Below, piece after piece: positions 1 to 6,400 of a DNA stretch of 10,454 nucleotides. Both the position numbers and the translations under genes were made by a program. The number at the start of each line of letters is the position of its first letter. The first letter of the stretch is position 1. The stretch comes from CAZFQG01 sp964520785 (lineage in GTDB: Bacteria; Planctomycetota; Planctomycetia; Pirellulales; Thermoguttaceae), in contig CAZFQG010000209.1 in NCBI GenBank assembly GCA_964520785.1, forward strand, positions 1-10,454, given 5' to 3'. The notes under the pieces are model-generated. The model saw nothing but the letters and a program-made list of their open reading frames with translations. It did not search any database and was not told where the DNA came from.

Positions 1-425
1 CATTCGGCCGCGTCGAGTCTGCCGGCGAGGCGGTCGGTCCCCTTCTTGCTCTCGGCAGCGTCCCATGCCGTCTCGGCGGCGGGGAGCCAGGCGTCTGCCT
101 CTCTCGGCAGCGGTGGCTGGAACTCACTGGCGAACCGCTTGACCACGGCCAGCCCCAGCTTCCCGTTTTCCGCCTCGACGGCCAGCCGCTTGGCCACCTG
201 AAGCCCGGCGTACCGGTTGGCCTGGTTCTGTTCCTTCTCGGCGACGGCCAGAATCTCCTGCCCAACGGCCGCCTTCTGGGCCGCTGCCTTTGCCGCCTCG
301 ATCCGCCGGCCGTACACGTCCTCGATCAGCTTGTGGGCCTCGACCAGCGCCGTCATGCTCGGAATCGGCTGGAGGTCGGCAGCCCCCTGCCCCAGCATCG
401 CGCACAAAAGAAGCGTCATTCCCAT
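1..425 (-). CDS. Secreted planctomycete-type hypothetical protein, 5' part only
   Basis: About 141 codons are present; the gene continues past the left edge. The ATG at 425 is set by a strong Shine-Dalgarno sequence, AAGGAGGA (433-440), 7 nt upstream. The first 16 residues (MGMTLLLCAMLGQGAA) form a short hydrophobic segment ending in small residues. This looks like a signal peptide, although it has no basic n-region and no lipobox. The mature part is helical and Ala/Glu/Lys-rich (for example EDVYGRRIEAAKAAAQKAA, then LQVAKRLAVEAENGKLGLAV). Its spacing resembles an N-terminal helical module I recall in front of sugar-binding or LamG-like domains in planctomycete secreted proteins; that resemblance is from memory. 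The function is unknown, and the window does not show which C-terminal domain follows. It is transcribed divergently from the HicA-like module. ATG 419 is a possible alternative start but has poorer ribosome-binding-site spacing. Confidence 0.75.
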   Translation of the reverse strand, partial: MGMTLLLCAMLGQGAADLQPIPSMTALVEAHKLIEDVYGRRIEAAKAAAQKAAVGQEILAVAEKEQNQANRYAGLQVAKRLAVEAENGKLGLAVVKRFASEFQPPLPREADAWLPAAETAWDAAESKKGTDRLAGRLDAAE

Positions 426-506
426 GATTCGTTCCTCCTTTCCCTCTTTCGTGTACTTCGTCTGCTTCGTGGTTTCCTTGCTCTCTTTCGACCCTACTCC
501 GCCACG

Positions 507-542
507 CCACCGGTTGCAATAGGCCCGCTACGGTGGGGGGCC
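507..542. promoter_or_regulatory. Inverted repeat upstream of the HicA-like promoter (possible operator)
   Basis: CCACCG (507-512) is repeated inverted as CGGTGG (531-536). A second overlapping pair, GGCCC (522-526) and GGGCC (538-542), can also form a stem. The site lies 16-50 bp upstream of the -35 box at 559, in the region between two divergent genes. Binding by the HTH partner encoded at 860-1420 is a guess; only the symmetry is visible. In GC-rich DNA such short repeats can arise by chance. Confidence 0.25.
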
Positions 543-558
543 GTCTGATTGGGCGGAG

Positions 559-587
559 TTGACATGTGTAAACAGCCGATGTATGAT
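559..587 (+). promoter_or_regulatory. Near-consensus sigma-70 promoter
   Basis: TTGACA (559-564), a 17-bp spacer, then TATGAT (582-587). This matches 11 of 12 consensus positions with optimal spacing, which is rare in DNA this GC-rich. The predicted transcription start is about 594, one base before the ATG at 595. The HicA-like mRNA would therefore be leaderless or nearly so, which agrees with the lack of a Shine-Dalgarno sequence there. The TTG at 559 is in the same frame but would have to be translated from a transcript that does not include it. Confidence 0.75.
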
Positions 588-594
588 TGACTGG

Positions 595-870
595 ATGCCA
601 CGACCTCGCCATCCGAACAAGCACATTGAGAAGTCAATCCGCTACGCGGAGTCGCTGGGTTGGCGAGTGGAGATTTCCGAGGGGCACGCATGGGGGCGAT
701 TGTACTGCCCCTTGGGCACGCGGGGCGGCTGTAGGATCAGCGTGTGGTCGACGCCCATGGTGCCGGAAAACCACGCCCGGCAGATTCGCCGGGAGCTTGA
801 TGCGTGCCCGCACGGCCCGCACGGCGACAGAGACGAAGATTATTCGGAGCACGAGAATCATGGCCATTGA
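595..870 (+). CDS. HicA-like small protein, probable toxin of a TA-type pair
   Basis: This is a 91-residue protein. The start at ATG 595 is chosen because the promoter at 559-587 would begin transcription at about 594, and because family members I recall begin MPRxxHPNK. Visible pattern: HPNKHIEK (6-13), GWRVE (22-26), GHAWGRLYCP (30-39), SVWSTP (49-54) and NHARQIRREL (59-68). A basic N-terminal helix, a Gly-His turn and a second His-containing stretch before a basic helix is the plan of HicA mRNA interferases (dsRBD-like fold). His31 is the candidate catalytic residue. Cys38, Cys46 and Cys71 are also notable. The C-terminus is a His/Asp/Glu-rich tail. It overlaps the next gene by 11 nt, as TA pairs often do. 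Toxin activity is inferred; the protein could instead be a non-toxic RNA-binding relative. Confidence 0.8.
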   Translation: MPRPRHPNKHIEKSIRYAESLGWRVEISEGHAWGRLYCPLGTRGGCRISVWSTPMVPENHARQIRRELDACPHGPHGDRDEDYSEHENHGH

Positions 871-1420
871 ATGCGACGTGGAGTTCGACTTCACTCTTCT
901 GCTGGACGGGATCAGCCAGGTGTCCACCGAAGTGGAAGATTCGCTGTTTGCCGCCGGCTGCGACGACGCGACCATCAGCGTACGGTCGGGGCGGGTTTAC
1001 CTGACGTTTAGCCGCGCGGCCGCGTCCATGAAGGACGCGATCATCAGCGCAATCAGAAACGTTCGGGAGTCGGGCGTTGGGGCAACGGTCTTGCGGGTGG
1101 ACCAGTGTACCCTTGTCACGCAGGCCGAGATTGCCCGTCGCATCGGCAGGAGCCGGCAACTGGTCCACCAGTACATCACCGGCGCTCGAGGTCCTGGCGG
1201 TTTTCCCCCGCCGGCGTGTCATATCACGGAAGAGGCCCCGTTGTGGTATTGGTGTGAGGTCGCCTACTGGCTGTCGGAACACGACATCATTAGGGAAGAG
1301 GACTCGCGCGAAGCACAGGACGTGACGGTCATCAACAGCGCGCTAGAGATCGCTTGGCAGCGGAGAATGTCCCCCGAAAAGACCGACACGATCCTCGCAG
1401 AGCTTTCGCTCTGTCGATAA
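860..1420 (+). CDS. Winged-HTH DNA-binding protein, probable partner/antitoxin of the HicA-like protein
   Basis: This is a 186-residue protein. ATG 860 overlaps the end of the upstream gene by 11 nt; a weak GGAG lies at 846-849, so translation is probably coupled. Residues 8-80 form an alpha/beta N-terminal domain (FDFTLLLDG, then LFAAGCDDATISV and YLTFSRAA). Residues 85-118 hold an HTH segment (VTQAEIARRIGRSRQLVHQY), followed by a Gly-Pro-Gly-Gly-Phe-Pro wing and an LWYWCEVAYWL helix (128-138). That arrangement is typical of AlpA/MerR-like winged-HTH proteins. About 45 residues after this are not recognisable. The likely role is to bind and neutralise the upstream protein through the N-terminal domain and to autorepress the promoter through the HTH. 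The order toxin first, antitoxin second matches hicAB. Role inferred from context; the HTH itself is seen. Confidence 0.8.
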   Translation: MAIECDVEFDFTLLLDGISQVSTEVEDSLFAAGCDDATISVRSGRVYLTFSRAAASMKDAIISAIRNVRESGVGATVLRVDQCTLVTQAEIARRIGRSRQLVHQYITGARGPGGFPPPACHITEEAPLWYWCEVAYWLSEHDIIREEDSREAQDVTVINSALEIAWQRRMSPEKTDTILAELSLCR

Positions 1421-1462
1421 GTGGGCCGCTAGCTGAGGGTCACTCGAAGATCAGCTTGGCCC
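1398..1462 (+). terminator. Hairpins at the end of the HicA-like/HTH module (terminator-like)
   Basis: Two stems flank the stop codon at 1418-1420. The first is CAGAGC-TTTC-GCTCTG (1398-1413), inside the last codons. The second is a longer imperfect stem pairing GGGCC (1423-1427) and AGCTGA (1431-1436) with TCAGCT (1451-1456) and GGCCC (1458-1462). No T-run follows, so this is not a classical intrinsic terminator. It may protect the 3' end or pause transcription. Confidence 0.35.
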
Positions 1463-1551
1463 GTGTCCCGGGGGATGCCTACATTTCCCCTCAAGTCCCG
1501 TACCGGTTATGCCGATTGGGAAAGGTGGGACCCTTCACGCGGGAAGCGAGA

Positions 1552-1953
1552 TCATGGACCGCCAGGCGAGACAGAAGCAGCTTGAATCAATGGCGCGAAA
1601 TCAACTCCTTGAGGAGTACCGTCGCGTAACGGAGACGGAGCCTCGCGTTGGCGACTGTCTTCGTCAGAACTGGATTCGGGATATCTTACGACGCGAATAT
1701 CCCGACCACCCGGAAACGGACAGTCCATCGTGACTTGTATGACGCGGATCGGCGGGCCAGGGTCGGCCTGGACCCACAGGCATAGGAAGACGTGGTCCTC
1801 GGGTTTGTCCACCGGGAACGGCCAGAAGAATTGTACCAGATACCAGTTGCCTTCCAGTGCGTAGGTCAAAGAGTCAAGCGGCCCACAGTAGGCATGCTCC
1901 GTGCTGCATGCTCGCTCGCCATTGTCCAAGACAAGATGAAAGTCGTTTGCCAT
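1552..1953 (-). CDS. Hypothetical protein (133 aa) with a perfect ribosome-binding site
   Basis: The start is clear: AAGGAGGT lies 5-6 nt before ATG 1953. The first 76 residues look like a compact, acidic, aromatic-rich soluble domain (MANDFHLVLDNGE, LEGNWYLVQFFWPFPVDKPEDH, in separate stretches, then FLCLWVQADPGPPIRVIQVTM). The last 57 residues are low-quality sequence (Ser/Pro/Gly/Arg-rich) lying antisense to the plus-strand ORF 1554-1733. The ancestral protein may therefore have ended near residue 76-80, with the reading frame now running on. No known domain recognised. The size and aromatic character would fit a small immunity-type protein, but that is speculation. Confidence 0.6.
   Translation of the reverse strand: MANDFHLVLDNGERACSTEHAYCGPLDSLTYALEGNWYLVQFFWPFPVDKPEDHVFLCLWVQADPGPPIRVIQVTMDCPFPGGRDIRVVRYPESSSDEDSRQREAPSPLRDGTPQGVDFAPLIQAASVSPGGP
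1554..1733 (+). CDS. Small hypothetical protein (59 aa), overlapped head-on by a minus-strand ORF
   Basis: Starting at ATG 1554, the frame gives a charged, amphipathic helical peptide (QKQLESMARNQLLEEYRRV, then LRQNWIRDILRREYPD). This reads more like protein than the opposite strand does here. Upstream there is only a weak GAAGCGAG ribosome-binding site. An in-frame ATG at 1509 would add 15 unconvincing residues. Almost the whole ORF is covered by the 3' half of the minus-strand ORF 1552-1953, and probably only one of the two is under selection in the shared stretch. No family recognised. Confidence 0.4.
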   Translation: MDRQARQKQLESMARNQLLEEYRRVTETEPRVGDCLRQNWIRDILRREYPDHPETDSPS

Positions 1954-1983
1954 TCACACCTCCTTGAGTAACGGAAACTCCCA

Positions 1984-1998
1984 CTCCCTGCCAGGGAG
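1984..1998. repeat. Perfect 15-bp palindrome in the leader of the 1953 gene
   Basis: CTCCCT-GCC-AGGGAG, with 6-bp arms, lies about 18 bp upstream of the Shine-Dalgarno sequence of the minus-strand gene starting at 1953. It is placed where an operator or a short mRNA hairpin would control that gene. The rest of 1954-2229 is non-coding, pyrimidine-rich and has no other clear feature except the weak promoter near 2144. Confidence 0.35.
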
Positions 1999-2143
1999 CA
2001 TCTTACCACATCCCATCCCGATCGCCAAGGCCCTCCCGTCGCCGCCTGAGCCCGGCTGAGTGCCGCTCTCTCGCGTCCTGTTCCCCAACGGCTCCCAAGC
2101 CTCCCCCATCCCCTCCGCGCTCCAGGGCGGCCCAAATCGGACA

Positions 2144-2172
2144 TTGGGACCCGCGCAGGGTCATGCTATGCT
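2144..2172 (+). promoter_or_regulatory. Possible promoter of the cupin-like gene
   Basis: TTGGGA (2144-2149), a 17-bp spacer, then TATGCT (2167-2172). This matches 4 of 6 positions in each box, with the right spacing, 58 bp before the start codon at 2230. It is only a moderate match. Confidence 0.35.
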
Positions 2173-2229
2173 GCGGATTCGCGTTCCCCTTCGCGTTTTC
2201 CATCCCTGCACACACGAGGAGGTTTCCGG

Positions 2230-2709
2230 ATGATTCGCTGCCATTCACGGTTCTGCAAACCGTTCACGGGCCGGAAGCAAGAGGCGACGCCAAGCCCGAG
2301 CGTCACCACCAAAGTGAACCGCACACCCTCGCCCGATGGACCGGTGTCCTGCCCATACCCCGTTATCGAAAGCCAAGGATCGACCGGCTACGGAGGCCCC
2401 CTCCACGCCAATCGCGGCGCCAACGTGACCTACACCCTCCTGGAAGGCGCCGCCGAGGTGTGGAGCCGCGACGGCCTGATTGCCGTACTGCAAGAACGGG
2501 ATGCCGTCGTTGTACTGGCCGGCGAGCCCCACCGGGTTGTCTGGTTGTCCGGCGGGGCGATCCTGGCCCTCTACCACGGGCGGCCGGGCGAGGCGGTGGA
2601 CGTGACCGATTTCGAGACGCTCGAGCCCGGGTGGGGGCCGGGTGAGAAGAAGATCGTCAGCCGGAAGCCGGACGTTGGGGGCGGGCCGGTGAGGGGGCTG
2701 GTGCCGTAG
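2230..2709 (+). CDS. Cupin-like hypothetical protein (159 aa)
   Basis: The start at ATG 2230 is fixed by GAGGAGGT (2216-2223) with a 7-nt spacer after GGAGG. The first ~55 residues are Ser/Thr/Pro-rich and probably disordered. Residues ~60-120 read as one small beta-barrel: a His (LHANRGANV), then YTLLEGAAEVW, LQERDAVVVLAGEPHRVVWL and AILALYHG. The His-x(n)-Gly, acidic turn and GEPHRV order resembles the two cupin motifs, though the first motif is incomplete. A single visible histidine in each half makes metal-dependent catalysis doubtful; a binding or structural role is as likely. The C-terminus is Gly/Pro-rich. The gene ends in TAG at 2707-2709, immediately against the stop of the convergent minus-strand operon. 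Confidence 0.7.
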   Translation: MIRCHSRFCKPFTGRKQEATPSPSVTTKVNRTPSPDGPVSCPYPVIESQGSTGYGGPLHANRGANVTYTLLEGAAEVWSRDGLIAVLQERDAVVVLAGEPHRVVWLSGGAILALYHGRPGEAVDVTDFETLEPGWGPGEKKIVSRKPDVGGGPVRGLVP

Positions 2710-2931
2710 TTATTTCATGGCTTTGAGCGTCGCGACGCCACCCTGTACCTCCACTAGGCACGGCACTTTCAGACCCCGCACACCCTGTTCGGTGGTTGCC
2801 TCGAAAACGCCCTGGGGTGTGGCAAACTCCACCCGGTAGCCGCTCCAAACGCCCCTGTGGGTGCCATCGGGAATCGGCGTGTCGATGTCGATGCGCCGGA
2901 TACTGTCGGGTTTGATTCCGCTGGCGAGCAT
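2710..2931 (-). CDS. Small hypothetical protein (73 aa), last gene of the polyvalent operon
   Basis: Start ATG 2931, with GGAGGAGGG about 8-9 nt upstream. That ribosome-binding site is inside the final Gly-Gly-Gly-Lys codons of the preceding gene, whose stop is only 2 nt before this ATG, so the two are translationally coupled. The sequence looks like an all-beta domain (IDIDTPIPDG, VWSGYRVEFATPQGVFEAT, LVEVQGGVATLKAM). No family recognised. Its position at the end of a phage-like gene string suggests a small virion or accessory protein, by context only. Confidence 0.7.
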   Translation of the reverse strand: MLASGIKPDSIRRIDIDTPIPDGTHRGVWSGYRVEFATPQGVFEATTEQGVRGLKVPCLVEVQGGVATLKAMK

Positions 2932-2933
2932 GG

Positions 2934-3272
2934 TTACTTCCCTCCTCCCGGCTTCTGCACCTTCAGCCCCTGAAACGCCATCGCCCGCATGTCTTCCAGG
3001 TGGGCCTGTGTTGCTGCGAGCTGGCCCACGCTGGCCCGGGCGCCTTCCGGCCGGATGCCGGCATCCCAGAGCGAATTGGCCAGCACCTGGGCGGCCTGCT
3101 CGTCGAGGATCATGCTTGGATCGCGGTATTCGCCTTCCTTTGCTGCCTCGTAGCGAGGCGTATCGTCGAGACCGTGGGCCAGAAACTCGCCGGTGTCTAA
3201 TCTCCGGAGATCCAAGCCGACGCCGCGCCAGGCGCGTAGATTGTACGCAATTGCTTCTACGCGTGAAAACAC
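2934..3272 (-). CDS. Small phage-like hypothetical protein (112 aa)
   Basis: This starts at GTG 3272, preceded by a near-ideal GGGAGGTGAT ribosome-binding site (GGAGG at 3279-3283, 6-nt spacer). The start overlaps the upstream gene by 16 nt. The N-terminal half is mixed (YNLRAWRGVGLDLRRLDTGE). The C-terminal half carries a pattern, LWDAGIRPEGARASVGQLAAT then HLEDMRAMAF, which I recognise from many small proteins encoded near phage head and tail genes. It probably forms two helices. Function unknown; the recognition is from memory and not confirmed by alignment. It ends in a Gly-Gly-Gly-Lys tail that doubles as the ribosome-binding site of the next gene. Confidence 0.8.
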   Translation of the reverse strand: MFSRVEAIAYNLRAWRGVGLDLRRLDTGEFLAHGLDDTPRYEAAKEGEYRDPSMILDEQAAQVLANSLWDAGIRPEGARASVGQLAATQAHLEDMRAMAFQGLKVQKPGGGK

Positions 3273-3457
3273 GAATCACCTCCCGTTCGTGATGTGTGAT
3301 GCCCCTGTGCCGCCTCCCGCTCCTGAAGAATCCGATCCATGGTGGCAATTCTCCGATCGGAGCCCCGTTCATCGGCGGCGTCCCACGCGCGGGCCATCCA
3401 ATCAAGTTGCCCTTGTCCGGCTTCCTGCGGTTGCTGCGGTTGCTGTTGCGATTCCAT
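3257..3457 (-). CDS. Small Gln-rich hypothetical protein (66 aa)
   Basis: ATG 3457 follows the TGA of the 1169-aa protein by one base (TGA-C-ATG), so translation is probably coupled by termination-reinitiation. An AGGTGA lies just upstream. A TTG 7 codons earlier is possible but less likely. The protein opens with a Gln/Pro-rich stretch (ESQQQPQQPQEAGQGQ), followed by an amphipathic helix (LDWMARAWDAADE, then RRIATMDRILQERE). The tail ends in a Cys-Phe-His-Ala that overlaps the next gene by 16 nt. No family recognised. It may be an assembly or adaptor peptide of the same operon. Confidence 0.65.
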   Translation of the reverse strand: MESQQQPQQPQEAGQGQLDWMARAWDAADERGSDRRIATMDRILQEREAAQGHHTSRTGGDSCFHA

Positions 3458-3458
3458 G

Positions 3459-6400
3459 TCACCTACCCCCTTCTTCAATGACGCGGGCGCCTTCGCCCCG
3501 CTCGAATCCGGACGTGTCAGCCGAAAGCCAACCTTTCACGGCCGGGTGTTGCTTCATCGCCTCAAAGGTCCGCTTCGGTTTCCCGTCCACCGCTTCAGCG
3601 GCGTATTTCGGGGGTACGAATCGACCTTTTTGGTCACCGAGCGCCTGCCGGCGGAACCGCTGCCACGCCCGCCAGCCGACTACGTGATCATCGGCCGCCA
3701 CATTGACGACGTGAACGTCGTAGCCGGCCGCCTGGAGCTTCGTGGCTTCCGTGGTCACCTTTTCGCCGTTCTTGCCGGTGATGTCGAACAGAAGGTTGTG
3801 GCTCTCCCTCACGGCTTGCTCCTGCAGGAACCCTTCCGCGACCTCGCTGCTCTCCTCGTGCAGCAGCCCGGCGTTCCATCCGCGGTATTCGGGGAGCATT
3901 TCCTTCACGTCGTCGGGGTTGATCGTGGTGAACTCCACCCCGAGCCGCTTGGTAAGCGGTGCGCCAGCGGTCGTTTTGCCGGCGGCCGGCGGCCCCATCA
4001 GGAAGACGGCGATGGGCTTTTGGCCGGGTTTGGCCTTGGCGTTCGGGTTCAAAAGCTTGCCGAGGATTTCCCGATGAACGGCCTTTCGCTCCGGCGTGTA
4101 GTTGCCCTGCTGGTCGGTGTGTTTACCCCGACTCCACTCCATTACGTTACCGTCCGGCGAATCGTCCGCATAGGACGCCATACGGGCGTTGACCTCCTGG
4201 TAGTACGGGTGCCGCTCAATGGCCGCCCACGTCTGCTGCCACGCCTCGGGGCTGGCCGGCGGCTGGGCAAGCAGAGCATCGGCCCGCTGGACCGATTGCG
4301 GATCGATCTGCGGCGGTTGCTCGTGTTCGGGCTTGAGGGCAGCCACACCGGGGCGCTGGGCAGCGGGTTGCGCGGTGGGTTGCTGGGGCTGCTGGGGTGC
4401 GTGCGATTCGTCCGAGGGGTCGGACGTTTGCGCGTGCGATTCGCCCGAGGGCTTCTCTTCGCCCCCTCCACCCACCGCCCCTGCCCCCTTCGGAGCGAAC
4501 TGGCCCTTATTGCCCGTTTTCGGGTTGCCCCGCTTGTGCTTGCTCTCATCCCATCGGCCCGCATACCGCTCCGGATACACCCGCGGGTCCGGTATCACCT
4601 CCGCGGCGAACAGGTCGCACACGTCTTCGTCCTTCACCGGCCCACGGACCTGCTGGCAGCCGGTCCCCTGGCGGAATCGGCACGCCGCACACCGCACCCA
4701 TCCGAAGGCCGGCCGGTAGTTGGTCCGGATCGGTTCGATCTTCCGGTCGTCGATTTCCCGGACGGCTACCAGTTTTGCGTACCGTTCGCACACCCGGCGA
4801 TAGTTCATCTCCCGGCGGAACATCTCCTTTACGGAGGGGTCGTGTCCTCGGGTTTCCCACTCGGCGGCGGGCTCGGCGGCTTCGCTGGCGGGTCCACCCC
4901 CATCGCGATCGCCACCTCCTCCAGGATCTCCGTCTTTTCCTCCTCGCTGAATGGCCTCGAGGATTCCTTGGGCTCGTTCGAGGAATTGTCCGACATATTG
5001 GTCTCGGTTTCTCGGGTCATTTTTGTACCCCAGTGCTGCCTCCGCCAGCGCGTCGCGGAGTGGTCCCTTGTACTTGCGTTCCCTCTGGAAAGCGTCGAAC
5101 AGGTCCCGCGCTCGGGCTGTCTCCTCCTTCGCCTTCCTCGTTTCGATCTTGCCAACCCCGGTTCCTTCAATGATGGCTTTCGCGGCCTCTGAGGATACTC
5201 CGCTGAGCTTCCGGAGCACGCCGGCAAAGCTCTTCTTCGCCTGGTTGGCGATTTCGGCCTCTTCGGCAAAGGTGTCTTGCCGTTTTTCTTCCTTGCCCCA
5301 GAGCGTTTCTTGCTCTTCGGTCGTTTCGGTGGCCCACGACTTCGCAAAGGCCATTTCCTCGACCTCTTCGTCCGTAAATGGCCGTTTGCGATCCTCTTCC
5401 TTGTCGCGGACATAGGTTGCCAACTCGTCCTGCTTCCGTTCGTCGCCGGGCAGGTGCTTGCCGAAGATGACGCCCCGCTTTTCCGACCATACCTTGCTAT
5501 GGACCATCGAGAACAGCTTGGGACTCAGGTCACTCAATGCCGCGGCCACTTCGGCTACCTTCCCCTTGAGGCTGATATTGTGCTTTCGCAGGTCCTTCGC
5601 CTTGATGCCCGATTCCTTCATGTAACTGGCCGCATCCAGGGCCGTCCCGTGCCCTTCCGCGATATTGACCAGCGCCCCGATGGCCCGGGCCTGCCGTTCG
5701 TTGCCGGCATTGATGTACCGGACCTGCATTTCCCCGTGCCAGGACCAATCGTCCGGATCATCGGGATCGGCATCCTTGTGGGGCGAGCGTTTCGCCAGTT
5801 CCATCCGGTGGTGCCCATTGATGACATAGGTCTTTCCATCGGCCGGGTCGCGCCAGACTTGCACGACACCTCCGTACAGCGGGTCGAACTGCCTGACTTC
5901 TTTTAGGGTCTCCGAAACGCCCTCTTCCCCGACCTCCATCTTGTACTGGAATCGCGCCGGGTCCATTTCGACGTCATCGGCATGCAGGGTCGCATTGCCG
6001 ACCCATCGGCCGTGCCGAGTCACCTTCACGCCCGGCGGTGGCGTCGTGCGGAGGGCCTCGCCGTAGGGCTGAATGCGGCCCTGGGCGTCGGTCGGGTAGG
6101 GCTGGGCGGCAACGGGGGCCTCTTCGGCGGGTCCCTTCGGGATGAGCCGGCCTTGTTCTTCGGGGGCGGGAGTGACTTTCGGCTTCTTCGCCGGCGCCGG
6201 GGCGATGCCCGGAAACATCGTTTGCTGCTGCTGTTCACCCGATTCGGCCGGCGGCTTGACCGCCTTTGCTGTCGAGGCCGGCCCATCCGGGAACTCTTGC
6301 CGGAGTGCCCCTTCGACGGCTGCCGAGACGGCTTGCTCCCGTGTGCCCGCGGCGGCCGCCTGGACGGTTCGCCCGCCCGCGGTCAGGTTGGCCGTGTATT

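Noticed and set aside
124..624. Long minus-strand ORF across the left-edge gene and the promoter region
   Set aside because: It is out of frame with the secreted-protein gene (ATG 425), has no ribosome-binding site, and is Gly/Arg-rich low-quality sequence typical of a shadow frame in GC-rich DNA.
1440..1481. Possible C-terminal gene fragment on the minus strand (PGTRAKLIFE before a stop)
   Set aside because: Only about 12 codons are open before an upstream stop, and no continuation was found in neighbouring frames, so it cannot be separated from chance.
3339..5192. 617-aa plus-strand ORF
   Set aside because: It lies entirely antisense to the ParB/Zeta polyvalent gene. Its sequence is Arg/Leu/Gly/Pro-rich with no recognisable motif, whereas the minus strand shows clear domains. 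It is a shadow.
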